Positions 54,518 through 64,000 of a stretch of 64,000 nucleotides of DNA are shown here, piece by piece. The DNA lies in assembly GCA_963971575.1 (NCBI GenBank), contig OZ020624.1, forward strand, positions 30,826,356 to 30,890,355, in the 5' to 3' direction. The stretch's first letter is position 1. The number at the start of each line of letters is the position of its first letter. Below the pieces are notes generated by a model. That model saw nothing but the letters and a program-made list of their open reading frames with translations, was not told where the DNA came from and did no database searches. The position numbers and the translations under genes are program-made. The DNA is from Liopterus haemorrhoidalis. Taxonomy: Eukaryota; Arthropoda; Insecta; Coleoptera; Dytiscidae.

Positions 54518-56340
54518 TAATTATTAATTTTCCGTAGTTTATTTAGTCTAGAAAAAATTAAAGGCCCTATTCGTTTCGCGTATTTTAAAATTATAACAAA
54601 TTTTAATATAGCGTGATTTATAGAAATTTTCATCTTTGCATGGGCGTATATCAAAAACGAGATGCGATAAAGACCTGCGGTTGAAATTTTTGAAATCCTG
54701 AGGCCCTAATCGACTTGTAACTAAATTTTGAAACAAAAAAATTTTTTGAAAATTTTTCATTTTTTTAATTTTTTTTTGAAAATTTTGATAAATTCTAACT
54801 AAAAAATGGTTAGGGATAGAAACCTGCGGTTTGAATTTTTAAAATTCTCCTATATTATTTAATCTTAAAAAAAATTGAGGCTTTAATAAACCAATTATTA
54901 AGTTTTGTATGGGTAGTAATCCAAAACCCTTGAAAATGGCCAAAAATCGAAAAAATCGTAAGGGGTAGACCTTAAAAAAATCGTGATTTTCAGGCAAAAA
55001 AAAATTGTCTCAGATTTTAATGAAAATTGGTATACATATGTATTTTTGGTCATAAATCAATAAAATTTGGTCCATTTTGAAGTTTAGGCAAAAGTTATGG
55101 AATTAAAGGCAAAAAAACTGAACCATTTAGCTCTAACTCAAAAACTAGAAAAGCTATAATTTTTTAAATATTTTTTTCATAATCCTCACCCTAAAATTAG
55201 ACTAAAACTATATTTTGGTCAGAATCGGGGTCAAAAAATTTTTGGTCAAAATTTCAAAATTTTGGGAAAAAAAAATTGAATTTTGTTGAAAAATTATAAT
55301 ATATGTAACGTGCCGAAAACTAACTAAGAGATCTTATTTCTGAAAATCCCACCGTTAGCCACCGGATGTAACGGTGGAAAATTACGGAGTTATTGATAAT
55401 TTAAATACTAATTAAAAACAATCCCACCGCTGACACCAGTTGTAACGTACCGAAAACTAATAGTTATAAATGGGGGGGGGGAAGACTTTAAATGTAAAAA
55501 TAAATAAAAAGTAAATGAATTATAACAGTGTGAGAGAACTAGAGTGAAATTAGGAAAAGAAAATATATATATAAATAAGTATATGTAGATTATTCTAGGA
55601 AGGATAGCAAGAGCAGAGTTTGAAGGGATAACGTAATAACAATAAACTTGACTCCACTAAATATACACATGTATTTACAAGTCGACAAATTGGAAAATAG
55701 TTACAAATGTTACAAAATTAAAAATGTATAAAAATAAATTTACAAATGAATCAGTCTACTTACTCAGCATTCTCAGTTAGTCTAACACTTATAAAAATAA
55801 AATAGCTTGAAGTACTTTTCTCTTCTAACTTCTTCTGACTAAGTAATTCTATTCTGACTGTCTTCTGACTAACCCTCCCGTTTGATGTTGTGAACACCTT
55901 TTATATATCCCTTAGACTGCCCACTTAAGACTTTATTCCCTTGGACTTTCTCTCAGTCCCTTCCACCTTGGTCATTTTCTATTACTCATTAACAATATTC
56001 GACAATACTAAGGTTCATAAGGGTGACTCATGAACACTCAGGGTGAAAGTACCAAGTTATTATTAACTGATAACAAAATTTAAGAATAGAATAATTTAAG
56101 AGTAATTTAAGTATAATTATAGTGATTTGTGAAAACAAGAAATGACGTCAGGAATATTAGTTACATAGTTAACAAAACGTAATGGTTTTTCTTAATAAAA
56201 GGTTTTTAAGTTTCAATAGTGCCAGGTAGCTTGTACTGCTACATATATTTACATATTTTTAGCTTTGGATCACAAACATATGGTCACTTTTGGGTTACGT
56301 TCTAAAATTTTGACATTTGTAGTAAAAAAAAGTCTTTTGT
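54518..56340 (-). repeat. Long AT-rich interspersed repeat, copy 3
   Basis: It is inverted relative to copies 1 and 2. It contains aagacctgcggttgaaattt, gggtagtaatccaaaaccct and catatggtcacttttgggtt. Split by the LTR-like element at 55304-56243; rejoined, it matches copy 2 from 13900 to 14750. Confidence 0.85.
55304..56243. mobile_element. Solo-LTR-like insertion (TG...CA, TATA duplication)
   Basis: It starts tgtaacgtgccgaaaactaa and ends ttgtactgctaca, with TG/CA termini. It is flanked by tata (55300-55303 and 56244-56247). Copy 2 of the host repeat (13987-14005) reads straight through this site. Length is 940 bp. Inside are a TATA-like tatatatataaataag near 55565 and a 137-bp offset repeat of taacg(t/g)accgaaaacta at 55442. 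No primer-binding site or internal region follows, so it is probably a solo LTR left by recombination. The superfamily is not determined. Confidence 0.75.
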
Positions 56341-56974
56341 GAACTATCAACCATATTCATAGATGTCAACTAAAATGACGTCACATTTTTCAAGTATTTT
56401 CGGTAGTTCTTGCCATCTTTTGTCCGCCTGGCAAACTAATCTGAGCTTTCCGCCCTTTAATGTAGCTTTCATCCCCCTGATTAACATACTCAAAATTAAC
56501 AACGATCAAAAAGATTTTTTTTCCTCTCCAACAAAACCTTTCCGAATGAATTTTGTACGTTCGTCAGTAAATCCCCAAGTGTATATAAAACCCAGTCGTA
56601 CGGCACTGTGTTGAAACAGTTTTCTACTTCAAGTAAATCTCGTGGGGCACCTAGTGAAAATACCATCCTGTCACTTTATAAATGGAAAGTCATCAATAAA
56701 AATGGAACTCTGTCGATGCAAGAAAAACTATGTTTTTGTTTTTCGAACGAATTTCAAAAAGAATTGCCTCAATGTATAACGAGAATGCTATAATATTTCA
56801 CAAAAGTTTTTTAAAATGTCAAAAGAGTTTACAGAAAATATTTAGCTGTTTCAATCTCATAATATACTTAAAAATAATACTTCCTTTGAAAATCATTTTT
56901 AGTGTCCATAATTTGTCCCAAATTAGTTGTGATATTCGTCTTTTGAAACACTATAAATGTGTTCATTAAGAAAA
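56341..56974. other. Unassigned region with chance frames
   Basis: Plus frames at 56363-56614, 56608-56793 and 56730-56969 overlap in different phases and match nothing I know. Confidence 0.4.
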
Positions 56975-58036
56975 AAAATTGATGTGAAGTGTAAATTTTC
57001 ACACATTTCAGGGTTTTGCAGGTATTTAGTAAGTGAATGATGATTATTTTGGATGCGAAAACAAATTTTATATTAAAATATTTTTTTTGTTAATTTTAAT
57101 TTGAACGCCTAATACCATTATTTAGGTTACTAAATATGTGCAGTATTTTGTTTTATATATAGCAAGGTTCATTAAGAATTTTAAAAATTGCGCCTATGGC
57201 TTCCATTGGTTGTTATAAGTTCCGCCCCTCTGATTTCGTGTACATTGAAACAGAATTAAATTATAATTTAAACAATTTCCACTGGCTATTAAATTTACGC
57301 TTTTAAAAATTAAATGCAACATTTGCCAAAATATAACTAGAATTTTGAAAAAATAATTTAAACAATATAAAAATTAAAAAAAAAAAAACAAACAATAATA
57401 TAGTTTCTTCTCACAGGGTGCGATCCCTTTCGGATCAGGTTACTTGCGTGAAAAATCAGCGTCTAATACCACTAGACCAGCACACATGTTACACTGTGGC
57501 GTGTTACAAAGCTATAACTTGTGTACATTATTAGCAAAAAATCACAAAAAATGCGTTTTTTTCCAAAAACCTAATCCGATCAAAAATTCCTGTTGAACTA
57601 TTTCGGTTCACACCAATGTACATTACTTAGAATTTTTTCAGATTTTTAGTTTAAACCATCAGGGCTACAGGGTGTGGGACAAAAAATTTGCACAATTTTG
57701 GCAAAAATCGCTTCAAAATAATTTAGTTTGCAAAAATAAAAATTTGATCGTTAATCCACGTACCAAGGGCTTTCATTTGATACCCTACTCAGAATTATAA
57801 AAAATATTTTTTTTTTTTGATGAGCACATTTTTGTTTATATTTTTAGGGGGATATGTTTTTTAGATGTTTTAGTATTTTTCCTATGTGCGGGTCAAAGAG
57901 TTGTATAAGCATGCCAAATTTCAACTCTCTAGGTTTAGCCGTTTGGCTACAATTTTTACCGAACAGACAGACAGACAGACAGACGACAAAATGACGGTAT
58001 AAGGGTTTGTTGGTCATACCTACAAAACCCTAAAAA
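56975..58036 (+). mobile_element. HINE-like element, copy E
   Basis: Both ends are present: aaaattgatgtgaagtgtaa with subterminal agggttttgcaggtat, and the 3' hairpin. Four to five CAGA units lie near 57963-57983. The antisense tRNA-like module (57415-57492) is the most divergent of the set: A-box-like tggtctagtggtattag and gggatcgcacc instead of ggttcgctcc. Sequence outside the module (gcgcctatggcttccattgg; atccacgtaccaa) is very close to copy C. Confidence 0.82.
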
Positions 58037-58039
58037 AAC

Positions 58040-58328
58040 AAACCTATAGGCTAGAGCAGGGGTTCTTAAACTTACGTAGTCTTTGAGACTTTTTTTGTGA
58101 AATCTTGAAGCACAAACGACCAGACAGTCTCGAGCCGTCCAGTTGCTACTGCCATGCCGACTCTAAGTGTTTGGAATGGATTTTCATTTCCTGCATTTTT
58201 TAAAATAATATTGACCAAGTCTCTAGACTGAGGATGACTGGACTTACCAGTCGAAACGTCTCTAGATTCTAAATAATAAATTATTGAAGAGTATAAAAAA
58301 AAATTTATTTTCCTCGTATATATATATA
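58040..58328 (+). other. Unassigned stretch with hammerhead-like motif
   Basis: A hAT-like terminus (cagggg ttcttaaactta) starts near 58057 but has no partner. At 58228-58260 ctgagga, a hairpin (gactgg acttac cagtc) and gaaacgtc occur in the order of a hammerhead ribozyme core (CUGANGA, stem II, GAAAC). There is one extra T before stem II. Flanking tctaga copies on each side could pair. The stretch may be the tail of a Penelope-like or other retroelement. A TA-rich run precedes the mariner. Confidence 0.35.
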
Positions 58329-58330
58329 TA

Positions 58331-59616
58331 CCAGGTCTACAAGTATGAAATGCGGATGCTTTTCAAACTTGCCGCGCAAACTGAGTGTATAGTTCAAAGT
58401 TTCAACACATATGGCGTTTTGTTAAGTTATCATTAAGTGTCAAATGCGTATAAGTTATAATTTGAAAAGTGATCATATAGTTTTGTTTTACTGTGTTAAA
58501 AATGTCAAATTTTGTGCCAAATAAAGAGCATTCGCGGACAGTACTACTGTTTTGTTTTCATTTGAAAAAAAATGCTGCTGAATCATACCGACTGCTTCGA
58601 GAAGCTTATGGTGAATATGCTCCATCGTAAGATACGTGTGAACAATGGTTTCGGCGTATCAAAAGTGGTGACTTTGATCTTACAGACAAAGAACATGGAA
58701 AACCTCCAAAAAAATATGAAGATACAAAATTGGAAACATTGCTACAGGAAGACGATAGTCAATCACAAAAACAACTAGCAGAGCAGTTAGGCGTTAGTCA
58801 ACAAGCTATTTTCAATAGCCTACGAGAGATGGGTAAGATCCAGAAAGATGGCAGATGGGTTCCACATACATTGAATGAGAGGCAGATGGAAAAACGTAAA
58901 AACACTTGTGAAATTTTGCTTGCACGATACAAAAGAAATTCTTTTTTGCATCGTATCATTACTGGCGATGAAAAATGGATTTATTTTGAAAATCCCAAAC
59001 GCAAAAAATCATGGAAGAACCCAGGCTCACCATCCACATCAACTGCAAGACCGAATCGCTTTGGCAAAAAGACAATGCTCTGTACTTGGTGGGACCAAAA
59101 GGGTGCGTTCTATTATGAATTGTTAAAACCTGGTGAAACAGTTAATACCCAACGCTACCAACTACAACTGATCGAATTGAACCATTCGCTGCTCATAAAA
59201 CGACCAGAATACGAAAGAAAACAGCACAAGGTAACCTTTCTTCACAATAACGCTCCATCACATAAAGCAAAAGCAGTTTGCAACACATTGGAGGCACTCA
59301 AGTGAGAAGTGCTACCCCATGCCGCTTACTCACCAAACTTGGTCCCTTCAGATTACCACTTGTTCGCATCGATGGGTCACGCAATTGCCGAGCAGCACTT
59401 TTGTTTATATGAAAATGTGAAAGAATGGCTAGATGAATGGTTTGCGGGGAAAGGGGAAGAGTTCTACTGGCGAGGCATTCACAAATTGCCTGAAAGATGG
59501 GGAAAATGTATAACTTCTAATGGAGCATACTTTGAATAAATAAACTTTTACTGTTCTTTTGAGTTTAATATGTTTTATTTAAAAAAAAAATCCGCATTTC
59601 ATACTTGTAGACCTGG
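58331..59616 (+). mobile_element. mariner element, complete ends, 1286 bp
   Basis: Inverted ends ccaggtctacaagtatgaaa and its complement are flanked by TA on both sides (58329-58330, 59617-59618). The length is that of an intact mariner. It is the best-preserved transposon in the window. Confidence 0.95.
58502..59539 (+). pseudogene. mariner transposase, one frame with two stops
   Basis: The ATG at 58502 and the stop at 59537 enclose 345 codons in one frame. In-frame stops are TAA at 58628 (after YGEYAPS) and TGA at 59303 (LK*EVLPH, expected Trp). There are no frameshifts. The HTH is TCEQWFRRIKSGDFD. The first Asp is in IITGDEKWIYFENP. The second block reads VTFLHNNAPSHKAK, with Asn for the catalytic Asp. 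The third is YSPNLVPSDYHLF, retaining Asp. The C-terminus is LPERWGKCITSNGAYFE. It is inactive but young-looking. Confidence 0.95.
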
Positions 59617-60580
59617 TATATACAGTTCTCAAAAAGAAACAGAAATAGAAAAGGTGTCAATTCAGGTTTTTTCTCAAACAACTCAAGATCCCTGTTGACA
59701 ACGTTGTCTAAGTATTGTTATGTAAAATTCAAAGTAAACGTTTCGATTTACGTACGTTTACCGTTTAAATAATCGTGTGGGATCTATGTTGGGGGCGTTC
59801 GGGGGGTAGCGAGCCAATCCTGGACAAATTAAATTACTGTGCTTAAATGGAAATTCACTAGGAGGACTAATGCATTGCAAATTTCATTGATCGTTCATAA
59901 ATAATTTTAAATCAATGTTTGCTACATATTAATTTAGCTTTGTAGGTCCTGAAAACGGTCAAATCGCCAGTTGTTTCAACGTAAAATGGACTGTAGGGAT
60001 TAATACACACATTTGAATTATAGACTTTGTTTTATAGACATTGTTTCTGGAGAGAATAACATAAATAACAATTCAATTATCTGAATAATTGACCTTGCTT
60101 TTTGTGACCTGTTATTTTTGGTATTTCGAATTCCTGCGCGAGATATTATGGCATTGAAACAGTTAAATCGTCGATCCATTATCGTGTCTCAACTATATCT
60201 CGAAAATCGTGTCCAATTAAGCTTTGTGTGACCTGACATCTCTCGTTGCTTTGATGTCTTCGATCCATTTTTTATATCAAAAACTCAAGAAAATCGTACA
60301 TTAGGCTAGGTAACACCCAAGAGAGTGATTACACTCCAATGGATGGGTCCGAAACATCTCACCAGTGTCCAGTTGATCTCTTTGCGACTTTGTACCATCT
60401 CTTGAATAAATTTCGAATTTCTGCTCTCCTGAGGCAGTGATATCATCGATCCATTTCGTATCTCATTTAAAAGACATCTCCAAAGTGCTCTCTAGCTATT
60501 ATTTTGACCTTGCGCCAACTCTTACCTACTTAATCCTGAAGCCTTTCTACCTTGCGGTGTAGGGCTATAGTCGAGTTACC
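59617..60580. other. Unassigned region
   Basis: No gene is recognised. The plus frame at 60552-60791 is antisense to the RTE fragment that follows and is rejected. Confidence 0.5.
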
Positions 60581-60584
60581 TATT

Positions 60585-61170
60585 TTCTGGTTTCGTTCTC
60601 CATACTTCTTTCCATCGTGTTCTGTCCTTTGTATATTTTCTTATCTCCTCCCACTCTACGCCTCTCTTCGTTGCAGCTTCTTTTGTGTCTTGGTGCCAGG
60701 TTCTTCTCGGTCTTCCTGGTCTAACTTTCTTCACTGTTCTTGCTTCAAAAACTTATTTTTACTATTTTGTCTTCACTCATTCTGTGTATAACTCCCAGCC
60801 ATCTTAGCTGTCCTTCTTCTATTATAGTCTCCACTGGTTTTGTGTCCAGCTTTTCTCTCAATACTTTCTTATTCTGTCTAATTTTGTTTTACCTTCAATT
60901 TTCCTAAAAAATCTCATTTCGGAGCTTCTTATTTTGGACCTGTGCGTCTCTGTAGTGGTCCAGGATTCTGAGGCGTATGTCAAAATCTGTACTGTCACTT
61001 TTTTGTAGATCTCTACCTTGATGTTGGTTGGTATTTCTTTTTTAGTTAGGAACGATGCTTTGATGCTTTTGAACAATCTTCGCTGCGGTTACTCTTTGCA
61101 TAATTTCCTCATCCATTTTTCCATCTTCTGAGAAAACTGTGCCTAGGTATTTAAATTTTCCTACCTAAGG
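60585..61170 (-). pseudogene. RTE-like LINE ORF C-terminus, well preserved
   Basis: Minus-strand KYLGTVFSEDGKMDEEI starts near 61165. FLTKKEIPTNIKVEIYKKVT, YASESWTTTETHRSKIRSSE and MRFFRKIEGKTKLDRIR follow. After a shift come LDTKPVETIIEEGQLRWLG and the end RPGRPRRTWHQDTKEAA to ~60590. At least two frameshifts are present. It covers the ~190 residues after the RT catalytic core; upstream parts are missing. Confidence 0.88.
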
Positions 61171-61285
61171 ACTAAATAATAAGAAAATATTCTTAAAATT
61201 TTATTTATAGTGAAAGAAAGAAAATGAGAACAGTTTTAATTACATTTTAATGTATTGGAGTGTTAATTTAAAAATACAAAATAAT

Positions 61286-61490
61286 TTAAGGATTAAATGG
61301 TCGTTTGTAAGATATTCTGGAGTGCACCATTCCCGATAAGTCTCTTTTAATACTCCAACAGTAGTCAGCCATCATGGGAGTACCCCACCTTTCTTGATAA
61401 CGTCTCTCCATCTCTTTTAAATCCTGATGGAAACGTTCACCCTGTTCTTCACTAACATCTTCAAGAATGACAGGAAAAGATGACTGTTTA
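61286..61490 (-). pseudogene. Unnamed arthropod repeat-protein family, third copy, C-terminus
   Basis: The minus frame is open for 67 codons to its stop at 61286. It reads FPVILEDVSEEQGERFHQDL, KEMERRYQERWGTPMMADYC and WSIKRDLSGMVHSRISYKRP. It lines up with the two inverted-arm copies (GERFHQDI, MMAYYCWSLQKDCSG) without their frameshift. Upstream coding sequence is absent. Confidence 0.78.
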
Positions 61491-63085
61491 AAAAATACCC
61501 CGCCGTTGTAAAAAGGTCTAAAACAAGTACCTGCATGTCAGCAAAAAAAAAATTTAATTTGTTGATCAGTGTTATTGAATGTCCCTCATAGTAATTTATT
61601 TTTATCTATATATATTTGATTTTCTCAAAACTCGGCAAACTGTGGATAGATGGTTTCTGTAATTATTGTAATATTTTCAATGTTTGGTGACACATTGATG
61701 GTTGCTGAAAATAGCTGGTGTATCTTGTGAAGTTTCGTCTTCCGTCGTCCAGTTGCGAGTGGACGATAACGAGTTGCTGACCCGGCCACTGGATCCATGT
61801 TAAAAGCATTTACTAATTAATTAAAACAAGGATAATGTGATTTGCATGATGACCGCATCGACCAACTCTGCTTATATTCAGAAGCCAACGCATTCAAAAA
61901 TTTAACAATATTTTTAAAACGTAAATTCAAACAATGTATTTAAAACTTTAATGAAAAATATGAATTTTTACAAGATTTCTTAGGTAATAAGTGAGGGAAA
62001 TCCATTTGGGGCCCAATGTTGGCTGCCTTTATAGAGTTACACCTCAACCAACTTACCTATATTTGAATTTATAGATGAATGTGTTTTAATTCGTAGTGAA
62101 GTACTGAAGTGAAGCAAATATGACTCAGACATTTGTCAGTAGAATTGCAATATGTTCAAATTGGTGATTTAAAATCATTTATCTGTGATCCAAGGAGTCC
62201 CACAAGGTTTTTTAAATACGGTTAGAGAAAACGATCTGAGGTTAGAATTTTTGGATTTTCCGTAGTTTATTTAATCTAGAAAAAATCTTGTAATCGTTAA
62301 CTTCTAACATAAGATAAAAATAGAAATTTTTCTATAAAGTTCCTTGTAATTCGTGAGTTTTGTTTTCATTGATGTCTTATTTAAGTTGTTTGGTGTGTTT
62401 AAAGTTCTCTGCGGTAAAATTTAGTAATTTCCTTTCTGTGTTTAGTTTTCGTTGTGTTGGTAATAAATCATATCTCGACTCCTGGTTAAGAATTTACAAT
62501 TCCTGAAGAATAAATTGCCCAAGTTTTATATAAATGGAAGTTTAAATGCAGATTGTACAGCGATAAAAGTAAATCTAAGACTTTTTAATAAATTACCAAC
62601 TTAGTTTGGTAGCTTGCATGAAAAAAAAAATATGTTTGAGATTTTAAGTCTTTGGTTCGATTTGAGATTCTTCGTTTTTAAATCGATTAGCTATTCCAAA
62701 GGTTACATAAATGTCGGAACTGATTTATTCCGCTTTTTTAAATATCGCTTAGCCGATACCTTCAAGTATTGAAGTACTGATAAACTTAAAATCGATGGCA
62801 AATGAGAATTTCTTACTTGAACGATGTAATTGTTTATTTAATTTGCTAAATTCATTCACGATAAGTATGAAATGACGTCATAATTGAGCAACTTGCCAAG
62901 TTGCCAGTTGTTATTTGTTTATAACATAAAAAAAAAATAGGTTATATACAACCATTTCTAAAAAGAGATTGAAAATCTTTATATCCTAAGGAGTAAAGGG
63001 GTTAATGTGAATGTAATTAGACAGTCCAATGGTCAAGCCTCAAAAAAACACATCTTTTTACATCAGGTTTCAGTGAAAGTCGGCT
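61491..63085. other. Region with small repeat scraps
   Basis: Mostly unassigned. At 62193-62208 ggagtcccacaagg encodes another GVPQG. At 62225-62290 a piece of the long AT-rich repeat (tccgtagtttatttaatcta) follows it directly. No gene is seen. Confidence 0.45.
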
Positions 63086-63250
63086 GGTCGGACTTTCAAG
63101 GCCAAAGTGTCACAGTTATGACATATCTCCACTACTAGTAGACTCGATATACGTTCCTAGGAAATCCGGCGTAAACCGAATTGGCGTAAAAATAATGAGG
63201 GTATAGTGTTAGGTTCCAAATAAATAAACAATAGACATAAATGGTATCTA

Positions 63251-63771
63251 CGAGGTATATAAATTAAGTAACCGGACTGGCAACATAGCGTTTGATCTGG
63301 CAATATTTGAGACCCGGGATTTGAAGGGGAGGGGTGGGAGGTGGACACGTGATACGCCTTCAGAGTTTGAACTCGTTAGAGTAATTTTGTTGTCTGTAGC
63401 GATTTTCTTCGTGAAACAATTTTTTCTAGTGCGTTCTAAAAATGATTCGTTTCGAGCAACGGTGTGCTATCAGGTTTTGCTTCAGACTTGGGCACTGTGC
63501 ACCGGAAACTTTTGCAAAATTCAGCAGGCCTATAGAGACAGTGTTTTGTCAAGGACGCAGGTTTTTTGGTGGTTTAAAGCATTTTCAGAAGGAAGAGATT
63601 TGATTGAAGATGAATCATGCAGCGGAAGGCCTTCATCTTCAAGAACCGATGAAAATGTCGACACAATCCGGGATCTTGTGCGTTCAGATCGTCGGTTGAC
63701 AGTCAGATCGGGGAAGAGTTGAATTTAACTCACACTACTGTTCATCAGATTTTAACCAATAAATTGGGGCT
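63251..63771 (+). pseudogene. mariner 5' half with N-terminal transposase
   Basis: The 5' end cgaggtatataaattaagta matches the 3' terminus of the element at 11025. The transposase starts at ATG 63440 (MIRFEQRCAIRFCFRLGHCA). A one-base loss in the A run near 63513 shifts the frame. It continues KIQQAYRDSVLSRTQVFWWF, SEGRDLIEDESCSGRPSSSR and TDENVDTIRDLVRSDRRLTV. A second deletion follows before ELNLTHTTVHQILTNKLG, where homology stops abruptly against the antisense mariner. The catalytic domain is absent. Confidence 0.9.
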
Positions 63772-63961
63772 TGTTATCTTGCTGGACTTTTTCAAGAATT
63801 TCATCAGCTTTTTCACTGATTGGACGACCAGAGCGTGAATCATCTTTTACATTAAAATTACGAGAAGGAAAGCGAGCGAACCATTTCCGCGCAGCATATT
63901 TTGATAAAGTACCTTCAATGTAAACAGCACAAATTTTTTCACAAGCCTGAGTAGTTAAACT
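63772..63961 (-). pseudogene. mariner transposase N-terminal domain
   Basis: The minus frame is open throughout: LTTQACEKICAVYIEGTLSK, YAARKWFARFPSRNFNVKDD and SRSGRPISEKADEILEKVQQ. It is the paired-HTH domain of a different mariner subfamily from its neighbour. It is cut at 63772 by the junction. The start codon is degraded or lies among the sequence before the end repeat. Confidence 0.88.
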
Positions 63962-64000
63962 AAGTCATAACTGTGACACTTTGGCCTTGAATGTCCGACC

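Larger units (their letters stand above)
63086..64000 (-). mobile_element. mariner (right-edge element) with another mariner inside
   Basis: Sequence at 63086-63122 (ggtcggactttcaaggccaa...) is repeated in inverted orientation at 63964-64000 with one mismatch, giving 37-bp ends. Between them lie a sense mariner fragment starting at 63251 and, from ~63772, an antisense N-terminal transposase belonging to the outer element. The outer element lost most of its transposase. The right end coincides with the window edge. Confidence 0.72.

Noticed and set aside
56363..56969. Three plus-strand frames of 61-83 codons as a gene
   Set aside because: They lie in different phases, overlap, and show no conserved motif.
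60552..60791. 79-codon Ser/Phe/Cys-rich plus frame
   Set aside because: It is antisense to the RTE-like LINE C-terminus, whose minus-strand reading is clearly the real one.

Overview
The window looks like a piece of an AT-rich arthropod genome, most likely an insect. It is dense with DD34D mariner transposases of several subfamilies. It also has Jockey/CR1-like and RTE-like LINE remnants, pogo/Tigger pieces, hAT-, Harbinger- and piggyBac-like MITEs, tRNA-derived SINEs and simple-sequence arrays. I found no intact host gene, no rRNA and no convincing functional tRNA. Almost every recognisable coding stretch is a decayed transposon ORF. I cannot assign the insect order from sequence alone.

Layout. 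0-5 kb: a Tc1-like deletion derivative, a long AT-rich repeat (copy 1) and a mariner deletion derivative. 5-7 kb: a foldback of tandem units with a SINE inside. 8-10 kb: a ~120-bp satellite split by a TA-flanked MITE, then a minisatellite. 10.5-15 kb: a piggyBac-like MITE, a mariner fragment, an antisense LINE split by a hAT MITE, and AT-rich repeat copy 2 split by a Harbinger-like MITE. 15.8-26 kb: three mariners, LINE remnants, and the first copy (A) of a family here called 'HINE-like'. 27-34 kb: HINE-like copy B between two RT-motif islands, a pogo fragment, and a pair of ~1.1-kb inverted arms carrying an unnamed protein family. 36.5-44 kb: HINE-like copies C and D, RT islands, SINEs, a GC-richer unassigned island and a pogo fragment. 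47-54.5 kb: a LINE with internally repeated RT segments and a hAT MITE, a foldback MITE, and RTE pieces. 54.5-64 kb: AT-rich repeat copy 3 holding a solo-LTR-like insertion, HINE-like copy E, a nearly full-length mariner, an RTE C-terminus, a third copy of the unnamed family, and a mariner pile-up at the right edge.

How the parts relate. The window is best read as layers of nested insertions. In several cases the uninterrupted target can be seen in a neighbouring repeat unit, or by rejoining a reading frame, so target-site duplications can be read directly: TA at 8.68 kb, TTA at 14.87 kb, 8 bp at 12.73, 27.02 and 48.65 kb, and TATA at 55.30 kb. The most novel-looking material is the HINE-like family, which has subterminal inverted repeats, a CAGA microsatellite, a 3' hairpin and a fast-diverging antisense tRNA-like module. 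Next are the three copies of the 'GERFHQD' protein family and the many short islands centred on the reverse-transcriptase GVPQG motif.
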